NCBI GenBank assembly: GCA_027028225.1
Contig: JALVJP010000011.1
Location: 1 to 17,287 of the forward strand
DNA: 17,287 nt
Origin: Candidatus Parcubacteria bacterium
GTDB lineage: Bacteria > Patescibacteriota > Minisyncoccia > Phycocordibacterales > UBA1006
Reading direction: 5' to 3'
In this document: positions 1-6,592 of the stretch, one piece after another
Numbering within the stretch: the first letter of the stretch is position 1
How the letters are laid out: each line of letters opens with the position of its first letter
Made by a program: the position numbers and the translations under genes
The notes under the pieces: generated by a model
Databases searched by the model: none
What the model was told of the DNA's origin: nothing
What the model saw: only the letters and a program-made list of their open reading frames with translations

Positions 1-14
1 GCTTAGAAGTACTC

Positions 15-42
15 ATTATGATATTATGTATAATATCATAAT
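15..42. promoter_or_regulatory. Perfect palindrome, possible operator
   Basis: Two 13-base arms, ATTATGATATTAT and ATAATATCATAAT, are perfectly complementary with a 2-base spacer. The half-sites TATGATA and TATCATA are the same as those in the tandem operator in front of the antitoxin gene at 13894-13921, although spaced differently. A TATAAT hexamer lies at 29-34. By inference this could be the operator/promoter of a second toxin-antitoxin or other ribbon-helix-helix regulated gene lying left of the window. No gene next to it inside the window needs it. Confidence 0.45.
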
Positions 43-81
43 ACGTAGTTTCCATACTTTTTCATAAAACAAACTATTCCT

Positions 82-440
82 ATAAAGAATTCCTGCTTCA
101 CAGGAATACATTATTACTGGATCCCCGATCGGGGTCGGGGATGACAAGTGGTCTGGATGAAGTGTATAATTTGATGAATAGTATTGAGTGGATGGTTATT
201 CCCTTGGATTCCGGATAAAGCCCGGAATGACAGATAGTTTGTTGTGCGCAAGTGGTTCGATAAGTAACAACGTGGTTTACCTGCATAGGTGGTTATATTC
301 CTGGGGTGACACCACTTTTGCAGCTTAATCCCAATTATGTTTCCCAAAGTAATTGAGTACTTACTTTTGCAAATCACTTAATACAAAATAGCAAAAGTGG
401 TGTCACCGACAAAAGAAACTGCTTTGTAGTTTCTTTTGAA
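82..440. repeat. Repeat island 1 (hairpins and one 103-bp inverted-repeat element)
   Basis: This gene-free stretch is a string of palindromes. ATTCCTG/CAGGAAT lies at 89-107. A GGATCCCCGA...TCGGGGATGAC unit is at 119-145, and a GGATTCCGG...CCGGAATGACA unit at 206-232. The 103-bp terminal-inverted-repeat element is at 305-407, and a 10-bp hairpin AAAAGAAACT/AGTTTCTTTT at 411-437. The units ending in GAATGACA are the widespread ATTCC-GGAAT type of small bacterial extragenic palindrome. The short open frames here are translations of the repeats and show no protein-like features. Confidence 0.75.
305..407 (-). repeat. 103-bp terminal-inverted-repeat element, copy A (inverted orientation)
   Basis: It is bounded by perfect 17-base inverted ends GGTGACACCACTTTTGC and GCAAAAGTGGTGTCACC. 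Read on the minus strand it has the same flanks as copies B-D: GTC just before the left end and CCCAG just after the right end. The interior has diverged from the other copies but keeps an AAAGTAA...TTACTTT inner inverted repeat in the same place. No transposase is visible. It is either a MITE-like non-autonomous element or a structured RNA/cruciform element. Confidence 0.8.
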
Positions 441-443
441 GAG

Positions 444-480
444 CGGGCGAGTGCGTATATCTACGCACTCGCCCGTTTTT
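444..480 (+). terminator. Strong intrinsic terminator, plus strand
   Basis: A 14-bp perfect GC-rich stem (444-457 with 462-475) and a TATC loop are followed directly by five T on the plus strand. There is no recognisable plus-strand gene upstream in the window, and the neighbouring UMP kinase gene is on the other strand, where no T-tract follows the hairpin. It may end a non-coding transcript through the repeat island. Its leader, ending TTTTGAAGAGCGGGCG, resembles the one in front of the hairpin at 14591-14624. Confidence 0.75.
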
Positions 481-521
481 CTCTTAATGGAAACAAAACC
501 ATCTACTCCACCCTCTCTACT

Positions 522-1220
522 CTACTCAATAACCGTCCCCTTAAACTCCTCTCCTTGAAGGTAGTGTTCCAAATTTTCTAGTGACGCCCCAAGAATTGCA
601 ACTCTTATCCCTAACTTCTGTGCACGCTCTGATGCAATTGGGTCAAAAGGAACAGAAAGCCCTGGCGTCCATTCACGCGGAATAAGTGAACGATACGCAT
701 CCCATGTAAGTGAAGTAAACTTCTTCGCGTCAGGATACTTCCTTGGGTCCTTATCATATACATAGTCAGTATTGGAAAAGTTAATGATTTCATCTGCATC
801 AAAACGCTCCGCAAAAAGAACCGCATCAGTGTCTGACGAAAATCCCGGCTCATGTGCTCCCACAACAAAAAGACTTTCGGGGAAATCACGAAAGTCTTCT
901 GGTTGTTCCAATACCTTCGGATGAGGAGAGAAGTCGAGAAAAGCCCTCAATACGAGCTCCGCATTGAGGAGGAGTGATTTAATTCCTACCCAATCAAGAT
1001 CTTCTTTTGTTATATGGGAAAACTCTCGAAGTGCAGATTGATAAACTCGAGCTGTTTTTCCTCCACCAATCACAAGCACAACTCTCATTCTCTTTTCATT
1101 GATTAGTCTTTTTACAATATCTTTCAACTCCTTAAGAAAAGAAGTATTAATACCATCTGGAACAAGGAGGGACCCTCCTACTGCAATAATAATTGTTTCC
1201 CTAGGTGCTCCTTTACTCAT
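522..1220 (-). CDS. pyrH: UMP kinase, archaeal-type (amino-acid kinase family)
   Basis: It phosphorylates UMP to UDP in the cytoplasm, feeding pyrimidine nucleotide synthesis. The 232-residue protein has the amino-acid-kinase fold signatures: GGSL near residue 15, the glycine-rich GGGKTAR at 52-58 and the nucleotide-binding segment NTDYVYDKDPRKYPDA at 150-165, ending in GTVIE. The pattern (SLLVPDG..., GGGKTARVYQ, a GI-LN segment, a GTVI end) resembles archaeal UMP kinase more than the usual bacterial PyrH, which would show KLSGEAL near the start. Its start codon overlaps the stop of the upstream adenylate kinase gene by four bases (ATGA), so the two are probably translationally coupled. The family is clear. 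The exact substrate is inferred, and another small amino-acid kinase cannot be fully excluded. Confidence 0.85.
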   Translation of the reverse strand: MSKGAPRETIIIAVGGSLLVPDGINTSFLKELKDIVKRLINEKRMRVVLVIGGGKTARVYQSALREFSHITKEDLDWVGIKSLLLNAELVLRAFLDFSPHPKVLEQPEDFRDFPESLFVVGAHEPGFSSDTDAVLFAERFDADEIINFSNTDYVYDKDPRKYPDAKKFTSLTWDAYRSLIPREWTPGLSVPFDPIASERAQKLGIRVAILGASLENLEHYLQGEEFKGTVIE

Positions 1221-1840
1221 AGTTCAACTGTATCATCAATAAGCTTAACAATATCCTCGTGAATTTCTTCAACTGACCGCTCACCATCAACTTCAATAAC
1301 TTGATACTGAGGTTGGCGACTAAGGTATTCAAGTACAGGAATTGTGTTTGTATTATACCACGCAATACGCCTCTCTATAATCTCGAGCTCAACATCGTCA
1401 GATCGCCCGCGAGAGAGGAGTCGTTCTCTCACCGTATCAGCAGATACTTTGAGGTGAATAACTTTTACCGGACCTCTCTTGTAGAAGTTCATCGCAGAGT
1501 GGAGCGTGAGTGCTTGGCTGATAGTGCGAGGAAAACCATCAATAATAAGCGTCTTATCTGCGGTGAGATACTTTACAAATTCATCAACAAGTAACCACTC
1601 GGTAATAAAGTCTGGAGCGAGATCCCCCCGTGCAATAATACTCCGCATCAGTTCGCTCGTGTAGCCCTGCCGTTTAATAAAAGAACGAAAATGCGCTCCT
1701 GATTCATAGTGAAGAATTTCTGTTTCGGGATAACTCTTCTTTAGAGTATCCTTAAGGAGTGTTATCTGTGTCCCCTTTCCTGATCCAGATCTCCCAATAA
1801 AAACGATTGTTTCTTTTTTCTTCGACATACCAGGTGCCAT
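1217..1840 (-). CDS. adk: Adenylate kinase (nucleoside monophosphate kinase), short LID
   Basis: It catalyses ATP + AMP to 2 ADP. The 207-residue protein has a P-loop GRSGSGKGT at 16-24, the AMP-site motif DGFPRT at 101-106 and the LID-side arginine motif GRSDD at 145-149. It lacks the zinc-finger-like LID insertion of long bacterial enzymes. The P-loop reads GRSGSGKGT where most bacterial enzymes have GPPGSGKGT. The start is uncertain: the longer form begins at 1840, while an internal ATG at 1828 (MSKKKE...) sits a more usual distance before the first strand. Neither has a clear Shine-Dalgarno site. The gene overlaps the following UMP kinase by four bases, giving a two-gene nucleotide kinase unit. 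A related UMP/CMP-type kinase is the main alternative. Confidence 0.88.
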   Translation of the reverse strand: MAPGMSKKKETIVFIGRSGSGKGTQITLLKDTLKKSYPETEILHYESGAHFRSFIKRQGYTSELMRSIIARGDLAPDFITEWLLVDEFVKYLTADKTLIIDGFPRTISQALTLHSAMNFYKRGPVKVIHLKVSADTVRERLLSRGRSDDVELEIIERRIAWYNTNTIPVLEYLSRQPQYQVIEVDGERSVEEIHEDIVKLIDDTVEL

Positions 1841-1855
1841 TCTATCATAGACAAA

Positions 1856-1889
1856 AAGAAAAAGGAAAGATGGCTCTTTCCTTTTTCTT
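1856..1889 (-). terminator. Intrinsic terminator after the KH gene
   Basis: A 15-bp perfect A/G-over-T/C stem (1856-1870 with 1875-1889) has a 4-base loop and, on the minus strand, runs into a T-rich tail (TTCTTTTTGTC). It lies 17 bases past the stop of the KH gene and just before the adenylate kinase start, so it separates the ribosomal/KH unit from the kinase pair. Confidence 0.75.
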
Positions 1890-1905
1890 AGAAGCGAAAT
1901 GAAAC

Positions 1906-2163
1906 CTATTCCATTCCCTCTCCTGGCTCGTTGATTTTTACATTTACACGAGCTTGAGATTTCATTCCGTTTACACGAGCAAGAGTTCGCATTGCTTTTG
2001 CAGTAGATCCCTGCTTCCCAATAACCTGCCCCATATCCTCTTTATTTACAGAGAGGATAAGAAGAACTCCCATTTCATCAATTTTCTTTTCAACTTTTAC
2101 ATCCTCTGGATGATCAACAATCCCTTTAACAATAAATTCAAGGTATTCTTTCGGTTCAATCAT
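1906..2163 (-). CDS. khpA: KH-domain RNA-binding protein (KhpA-like)
   Basis: A single KH domain of 85 residues that binds single-stranded RNA. The diagnostic GxxG loop is visible as IGKQG at 48-52, followed by the helix STAKAMRTLARV and the final strand ARVNVKI. Length and layout match the small KhpA/YlqC family, known in Gram-positive bacteria as a partner of KhpB/Jag affecting cell elongation and RNA metabolism. It lies downstream of rpsL-rpsG but is separated from rpsG by an apparent terminator, so it may depend on read-through or its own promoter (a TATACT hexamer on the minus strand at 2231-2236). Confidence 0.9.
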   Translation of the reverse strand: MIEPKEYLEFIVKGIVDHPEDVKVEKKIDEMGVLLILSVNKEDMGQVIGKQGSTAKAMRTLARVNGMKSQARVNVKINEPGEGME

Positions 2164-2241
2164 AATATTCTTTAAAAAATTAATTACTATTTAACGTTAA
2201 ACAGTAACACAATCATGTGCTACAAGAGGGAGTATAGCAGA

Positions 2242-2269
2242 AAAAAAGAGAGTGGAAACTCCCTTTTTT
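2242..2269 (-). terminator. Intrinsic terminator after rpsG
   Basis: The arms 2242-2253 and 2258-2269 are complementary except for one position, which is a G-U pair in the minus-strand RNA. The loop is four bases, and the distal arm ends in at least six T on the minus strand. It starts four bases after the rpsG stop codon. Confidence 0.65.
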
Positions 2270-2273
2270 CTTT

Positions 2274-2744
2274 CTACCAAGCAAAGTGGGCAAATGCTTT
2301 GTTTGCCTCTGCCATCTTGTGCATGTTCTCTTTCTTTTTGATTACCTCCCCTTCTCCTTGTGAAGCGAGAATAAGCTCGTCCGCAAGAAAGTGTTTCATA
2401 TCTTTTCCTTTCTTGTTTCGTGCAATCTGCACAATCCAACGCATCGCAAGCTGTTTCTGTCGAGCGGGACGAACCTCAATAGGAACCTGATAGTTTGCCC
2501 CTCCCACACGTCGGGAACGAACCTCCATCAATGGACCTGCGTTTCGTAACGCTGCTTCAAAAACTTCAATTGGTTCTTTCTCGGGAAGTTTTTCCTTAAT
2601 AAGATCAAGGGCTCCGTACACAATCTTTCTTGCTGTCTCTTTCTTTCCATCAAGCATCACATAGTTAATGAAGCGCCCAAGATCAACTGAACCATAGACA
2701 GAATCTGGGAGAACCTGCCTTCTGTTTTTTACTGGTCTTCTCAT
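2274..2744 (-). CDS. rpsG: 30S ribosomal protein S7
   Basis: S7 is a primary 16S rRNA-binding protein that nucleates assembly of the 30S head and lies near the E site. The 156-residue product matches the usual length and shows the expected MRRP start, the block ALRNAGPLMEVRSRRVGG at about 65-82, VPIEVRPARQ, the RWIV helix, and a C-terminus ending AEANKAFAHFAW. It follows rpsL by 28 bases, as in the classical str operon. However, fusA is not next; a terminator and a KH gene are. No Shine-Dalgarno site is visible before the start. Confidence 0.97.
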   Translation of the reverse strand: MRRPVKNRRQVLPDSVYGSVDLGRFINYVMLDGKKETARKIVYGALDLIKEKLPEKEPIEVFEAALRNAGPLMEVRSRRVGGANYQVPIEVRPARQKQLAMRWIVQIARNKKGKDMKHFLADELILASQGEGEVIKKKENMHKMAEANKAFAHFAW

Positions 2745-2772
2745 ATAATAATATCTAAAGCTTATTTAATAA

Positions 2773-3186
2773 TTACTCTTTTGGTTTTTTCACTCCGTAG
2801 CGAGAACGAGACTTCTTTCGTCCTTCCACTCCTGTCGCATCAAGAACACCACGCACAATCGTGTAACGAACTCCAATAAGGTCCTTCACACGTCCTCCAC
2901 GAAGGAGAACAACGGAGTGTTCCTGGAGGGTATGTCCCATTCCTGGGATATACGCAGTAACCTCCATTCCGTTTGTAAGACGAACACGCGCAATTTTTCG
3001 TAACGCAGAGTTCGGCTTCTTTGGTGTGGTTGTCGTTACCTTCGTACATACACCTCTCTTGAAAGGAGATGGGTAGGAAGTTGGTCTGTTCTTGAGCGAA
3101 TTGAAACCACGACGGAGAGCGACCGCCTTTGGTTTCCGTGTAACCTTTTTTCTTCCTTTTCGGATTAATTGATTGATTCTTGACAT
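2773..3186 (-). CDS. rpsL: 30S ribosomal protein S12
   Basis: S12 sits at the decoding centre. I place the start at 3186 ([11 protein letters not shown]..., 137 residues) rather than at the upstream in-frame ATG at 3213, because AGGA lies 8 bases before 3186 and the family starts here. This is one of the few clear Shine-Dalgarno sites in the window. Conserved blocks are RGVCTKV at 44-50, [10 protein letters not shown] at 55-64, [16 protein letters not shown] at 88-103 and a basic C-terminus. About 13 extra residues before KRGVC correspond to the long S12 form of Firmicutes such as Bacillus. The normally invariant proline after KDL (E. coli P90 without Met) is isoleucine at 104, and the usual RYH is RYT. 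Confidence 0.97.
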   Translation of the reverse strand: MSRINQLIRKGRKKVTRKPKAVALRRGFNSLKNRPTSYPSPFKRGVCTKVTTTTPKKPNSALRKIARVRLTNGMEVTAYIPGMGHTLQEHSVVLLRGGRVKDLIGVRYTIVRGVLDATGVEGRKKSRSRYGVKKPKE

Positions 3187-3255
3187 ATCTTTTTCCTGTG
3201 CGAACACACGCACAATATGTTTTCACACATTACTACAATGAAATTAAATTGCAAG

Positions 3256-3283
3256 AGAAAAAACGCAGACCTGCGTTTTTTCT
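3256..3283 (-). terminator. Intrinsic terminator after the cyclophilin gene
   Basis: A 13-bp perfect stem (3256-3268 with 3271-3283), AGAAAAAACGCAG/CTGCGTTTTTTCT, lies seven bases past the cyclophilin stop. On the minus strand it gives a TTTTTTCT tract within the distal arm. It separates the hpf-cyclophilin unit from rpsL-rpsG. Confidence 0.75.
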
Positions 3284-3289
3284 TACCTA

Positions 3290-3889
3290 CTACCCTACAA
3301 TCTCAATACTTTCAATAATAACTGGATTGAGAGGTCTATCTCTTCCGTCTGTTTCTTCTTGCCCGATTGCATCTACGACTTCCATACCCTTCTCCACCTT
3401 TCCAAATACTGTATGTTTCGTATCAAGGAATGGATTATCGACAAGGTTGATGAAGAACTGAGAGCCATTCGTATTTGGGCCTGCATTTGCCATTGAGATT
3501 GTCCCACGAATATTATGATTCTCTGGGCCTATCTCATCTTCAAAAGTATACCCAGGACCTCCTGTTCCCCATCGATCCATAAGTTCATCATCTTTTGAGA
3601 GAGGATCTCCTCCTTGAATCATAAAATCTTTAATAACGCGATGGAATTTCGTTCCATTATAGAACCCCTCTTTCGCAAGAGTAAGAAAATTCTCTGTCGT
3701 CTTTGGTGTTGTGTCGCTAAGGGTAATTTCAATATCCCCTTTATTTGTATGGAAAATAACTTTTTTCATAGCTTCTGTTGTCTGAGCTGGACTCACCTCT
3801 TTTTTCGAAACTTTCTTTTCAGAAGGAAGAAAATACACAATGAGTCCAACCATGATAATGAATAAAAATAAGAGAAATGTGCGCTTCAT
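3290..3889 (-). CDS. Membrane-anchored cyclophilin-type peptidyl-prolyl isomerase
   Basis: It isomerises prolyl peptide bonds and probably assists folding on the outer face of the membrane. The 199-residue protein begins with one hydrophobic segment (residues 4-20) after MKR, then a short Lys/Ser linker, then a cyclophilin domain from about residue 42. Family motifs are [15 protein letters not shown] at 82-96 (the catalytic arginine is R84), NGSQFFI at 141-147 and a KHTVFGKV block near 158-165. There is no lipobox cysteine, so the N-terminus is an uncleaved anchor rather than a lipoprotein signal. The gene begins three bases after the hpf stop, so they are very likely co-transcribed. Confidence 0.93.
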   Translation of the reverse strand: MKRTFLLFLFIIMVGLIVYFLPSEKKVSKKEVSPAQTTEAMKKVIFHTNKGDIEITLSDTTPKTTENFLTLAKEGFYNGTKFHRVIKDFMIQGGDPLSKDDELMDRWGTGGPGYTFEDEIGPENHNIRGTISMANAGPNTNGSQFFINLVDNPFLDTKHTVFGKVEKGMEVVDAIGQEETDGRDRPLNPVIIESIEIVG

Positions 3890-3892
3890 AAG

Positions 3893-4252
3893 CTATTTCA
3901 TTCTAAGAAGTTTTTTAATCTTTCTCCCTGCCTTCTTAAGCACAGAACGGGTCTTTCCTCGTTCTTTTCGAACAATCCGATAGAGATCGGAATACGCTTC
4001 ATCAAATGTATTCGTGATAGTATCACGACGGTCTTCTGCAAAGTAATGTTCAGGTCCATCTTCTACGCGAATAGATACTTCATAGAGATCATCTCCATGG
4101 AGGTCACCTCTCGTTTTCTCAACATTCACAAAAAACTGTGTACTCTCAGAAAAAAATTTTCTCTGGAGTTTTTCAAGACGCTCTTTAATGTACTCTGTGT
4201 TAGTGCTTTCAAGTTCTACATCTTTTGTATGGAAAAATATTTGCATAGACAT
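3893..4252 (-). CDS. hpf: Ribosome hibernation promoting factor, short HPF/RaiA type
   Basis: It binds the 30S decoding region to inactivate ribosomes during starvation. The 119-residue product has the beta-alpha-beta-beta-beta-alpha layout of the family: strand MQIFFHTKDVEL, helix EYIKERLEKLQRKF, strands around FFVNVEKTRGD and LYEVSIRVED, and a final helix with YSDLYRIVRKERGK plus a strongly basic tail. It lacks the C-terminal dimerisation domain of long HPF. A second possible start is two codons in (MQIFF...). A perfect TATAAT on the minus strand (4284-4289) lies about 30 bases upstream and may be its -10 box. Confidence 0.88.
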   Translation of the reverse strand: MSMQIFFHTKDVELESTNTEYIKERLEKLQRKFFSESTQFFVNVEKTRGDLHGDDLYEVSIRVEDGPEHYFAEDRRDTITNTFDEAYSDLYRIVRKERGKTRSVLKKAGRKIKKLLRMK

Positions 4253-4286
4253 CTTTTAGATTAACAAACGACTAATCAAACTCATT

Positions 4287-4312
4287 ATAGCACAGTCACT
4301 CCTCTGTGCTAT
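4287..4312. other. Nine-bp hairpin spanning the truB stop codon
   Basis: ATAGCACAG at 4287-4295 pairs perfectly with CTGTGCTAT at 4304-4312 across an 8-base loop. It includes the truB stop codon and overlaps a TATAAT on the minus strand that may serve the hpf promoter. No T-tract follows on either strand, so I do not call it an intrinsic terminator. It could stabilise the truB 3' end or be an operator for hpf. Confidence 0.4.
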
Positions 4313-4988
4313 CAATAGAGCAAGATTGATTAATTGAGTATCTCCCTATCTTTTCTCTCTCGAGGAAAGAGAGAAAAGCTGGGTAGGAAAGGAGTCTTCC
4401 AAACTCCTCTGCAAATGTCCGTATATAGCTTCCCGAACCAACACGAAGGCGAAGTTCAATCTCGAAACGTTTTCCATTATCCTTCTCTTGGGATGAAAGA
4501 ATTTCATAAGAGATAAGCCTAAAAGGTTTCTCTGGAATAAACGGAGGGGTTTTCCCTTCTCGCGCATAGGCATAGAGTGGTTTCCCTTGAACCTTCACTG
4601 CAGAGTAGAGCGGAGCGGGGAATGAGTGGCTCCCAGAGAGAGCTTCAAGCGCACGAAAAATATCTTCCCTAGAAATATCCTTGTTGTAGTCTTTTGACTC
4701 AACGATATCTCCCTCTCTATCCCCTGTTGTTCGCAATTCCCCAAGAACCACCTTTGCACGATACGTCTTATCTAATTTGAGAAAATGATGTAAGCGTTTT
4801 GTGCCACTTTCTATCCCTACAACCATAAGTCCACTCGCAAGTGGATCAAGCGTTCCTGCGTGACCAATTTTTCGAATACGAAATTTCCTCTTGATTTTTT
4901 GAATGAATTGAAAAGAGCTCAATCCTTCTGGTTTGTGGAAAAGGTAAACATCTTTTGCAATAGAACATTTTGTAGGAAGTGGTATCAT
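4296..4988 (-). CDS. truB: tRNA pseudouridine-55 synthase
   Basis: It converts U55 to pseudouridine in the T-loop of tRNAs. The 230-residue protein carries the catalytic block GHAGTLDPLASGLM (residues 42-55, with catalytic D48), the TGDREGDIV segment, the PAPLYSAVKVQGKPLYAYAR block and the late GSGSYIRTFAEEFG motif. It is shorter than E. coli TruB (314) and lacks a C-terminal PUA domain, as in many reduced genomes. The start at 4988 lies 37 bases from the divergent small gene at 5026, so the two share an A/T-rich promoter region. Confidence 0.95.
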   Translation of the reverse strand: MIPLPTKCSIAKDVYLFHKPEGLSSFQFIQKIKRKFRIRKIGHAGTLDPLASGLMVVGIESGTKRLHHFLKLDKTYRAKVVLGELRTTGDREGDIVESKDYNKDISREDIFRALEALSGSHSFPAPLYSAVKVQGKPLYAYAREGKTPPFIPEKPFRLISYEILSSQEKDNGKRFEIELRLRVGSGSYIRTFAEEFGRLLSYPAFLSFLEREKIGRYSINQSCSIDSTEE

Positions 4989-5025
4989 ACATTGCGTATT
5001 TATAAATTAAGAATTAATAAAGAAT

Positions 5026-5229
5026 ATGGAAGGAGAACATTTTTATTCAAACAAACAGGAAAAACATTACTACAATGGAATCGAATTTTCGAGCGAAGCT
5101 GAGATGCGTGAATTCATTGAGTTCTGTAAAGACTTTGCAGGTGACTGCAAGATGTGGGAAGAAACATTCAATCGTGAATGCCCTTACAACGAGGGAGATT
5201 GTCCGAAGAGCGGACACTCCAATCGCTAG
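5026..5229 (+). CDS. Small Cys-rich protein of unknown function
   Basis: I do not recognise this 67-residue protein. It is acidic and aromatic in its first half and has four cysteines spaced C-x6-C-x10-C-x5-C from residue 34 on, which could bind a metal or form disulfides. There is no signal peptide or membrane segment. Three things support a real gene: it fills the only gap between two minus-strand genes, it has protein-like codon use, and a plus-strand terminator begins two bases after its stop. No Shine-Dalgarno site is seen. Confidence 0.6.
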   Translation: MEGEHFYSNKQEKHYYNGIEFSSEAEMREFIEFCKDFAGDCKMWEETFNRECPYNEGDCPKSGHSNR

Positions 5230-5231
5230 AT

Positions 5232-5257
5232 AAAGAGAGTTCTACACTCTCTTTTTT
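5232..5257 (+). terminator. Intrinsic terminator of the small Cys-rich gene
   Basis: AAAGAGAGT (5232-5240) pairs with ACTCTCTTT (5246-5254), giving six T on the plus strand at 5252-5257. It overlaps the stop codon of the convergent helicase gene. The T-tract orientation points to the plus-strand gene. Confidence 0.75.
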
Positions 5258-6570
5258 GTTGAGACACTCTCGCGAAACGTGCGATACATCTCCTCTTTCT
5301 CCCCCTCACTCATCTGTATAAAAGATGAATAATACTGTTTCGATTCTTCAATTACCCTCCTCTCATATTCACGTGCGTAATTATCAACCTCGAACGCAAC
5401 CCGATTTACACCTTTGAGATAGAGTCCGGAGATTGATCGTAAGCGAGAGAGTGCAACATAGCCTTGCCCAGGAGCAAAGGTTTTTCGTAGGTCAACCTCC
5501 GCAGCATCGAGCGTCATTCCCTGTGATTTATGAATTGTAATTGCCCACGCGAGGCGTAGCGGAAGCTGTTGCACACTCGCGAGAACCTTTCCTTCCACAT
5601 CACGGTGTTCCCATGTTTCTGGTCGGACGAGAATCTCTTCTCCGTCTCGCGTCTTTACCATAGGAAGGCCTTCCTCAAAACCGACTACTTTTCCAAGTGT
5701 TCCGTTACTGTACCCTCTCTCAAAATTGTTCTTAATAAAGAGGACGAGTGCATCTTTTTTAAGGAAGAGTTTTTCACTTAAAAGCGAAGTTTGAAAAATC
5801 TTTTCTCTCCACCTCTTTGCTCCCTTTCCACTCGCTTCGTAGTATTGTGGAGACGTTGGGAGTTTCGCGAGCATCTCTTCGTTCATTTTATCTACATCAA
5901 TGTTGTGCGTGTAGAGTCGTGTCCCAATCTCCCCACCCTCTTCAAGTGGACGCATCCGTTCTTTCAGGAGTGAGTGCTCGTGTTCTCCAAAACTTCCTCT
6001 TCGAATAGAGGAAAGAATATGAAAGAGCTCGTCATCCTCATGACGATAGGAGTGTTCCAATGAACACACGGAAAGTTGGATTTCATTCCATAGAGAGGTT
6101 TGAAAAATAAACCTCTCTCCATTCTCACCGCTTTTAATCGGAGGGAGCTGAAAAAAATCTCCCACAAGTACGAGTTGCACCCCTCCAAATGGCTCCATAG
6201 AAAATTTAAATGTCCGCAGAAGTGCATCGAGGGAACGAAAGAGGTTTGGAGAGAGCATCGACACCTCATCAATAATAAGCACCTTCAACTTTGCCATACG
6301 ATCCCAGAGATACTTTTTCTCCGTGAGTGCTTCAATATCGTATTGCGTGAGACTATCCTTCAGTCCAATACCAAAAAAGCTATGGAGTGTCGTTCCTCCT
6401 ATGTGGCTCGCTGCAATCCCAGTAGGTGCAGTGACTGCGAATGGAATATCGTGTTCTTTGAGGTAAGAAATGTATTGTTTCAACACATGCGTCTTCCCAG
6501 TCCCGGGTGCTCCTGTGAGAAATACATTCTTCCCACTCTTCATAAGATGGAGTGCAAGATCTTGTGTCAT
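5242..6570 (-). CDS. Pif1-like superfamily 1B DNA helicase
   Basis: An ATP-dependent 5'-3' DNA helicase of the Pif1/RecD2 group, 442 residues. Motifs in order: Walker A GAPGTGKT at 20-27, the APTGIAA-GGTTLHSF block at 48-64, Walker B IIDEVSML at 99-106, motif III GDFFQLPP at 137-144, and the late motifs TIHKSQGMT at 345-353 and YVALSR at 371-376. There is no extra nuclease or zinc domain. It starts 22 bases after ruvX and is preceded by GAGGGT next to the start codon. It is therefore probably co-transcribed with ruvX as a small DNA-processing unit. Pif1 helicases act on G-quadruplexes, forks and recombination intermediates in other organisms; the role here is unknown. Confidence 0.93.
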   Translation of the reverse strand: MTQDLALHLMKSGKNVFLTGAPGTGKTHVLKQYISYLKEHDIPFAVTAPTGIAASHIGGTTLHSFFGIGLKDSLTQYDIEALTEKKYLWDRMAKLKVLIIDEVSMLSPNLFRSLDALLRTFKFSMEPFGGVQLVLVGDFFQLPPIKSGENGERFIFQTSLWNEIQLSVCSLEHSYRHEDDELFHILSSIRRGSFGEHEHSLLKERMRPLEEGGEIGTRLYTHNIDVDKMNEEMLAKLPTSPQYYEASGKGAKRWREKIFQTSLLSEKLFLKKDALVLFIKNNFERGYSNGTLGKVVGFEEGLPMVKTRDGEEILVRPETWEHRDVEGKVLASVQQLPLRLAWAITIHKSQGMTLDAAEVDLRKTFAPGQGYVALSRLRSISGLYLKGVNRVAFEVDNYAREYERRVIEESKQYYSSFIQMSEGEKEEMYRTFRESVSTKKRV

Positions 6571-6592
6571 ACCCTCATACTACCCTAGCACA

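Noticed and set aside
98..377. Two overlapping minus-strand frames of 62 and 87 codons
   Set aside because: They run through palindromic repeats in two frames at once and have no protein-like composition.
2190..2201. Palindrome TTTAACGTTAAA as an operator for the KH gene
   Set aside because: A 12-base A/T-rich palindrome is too likely by chance, and there is no second copy.
3187..3213. Longer S12 start at 3213
   Set aside because: The family starts at [10 protein letters not shown], and a Shine-Dalgarno AGGA sits eight bases before 3186.
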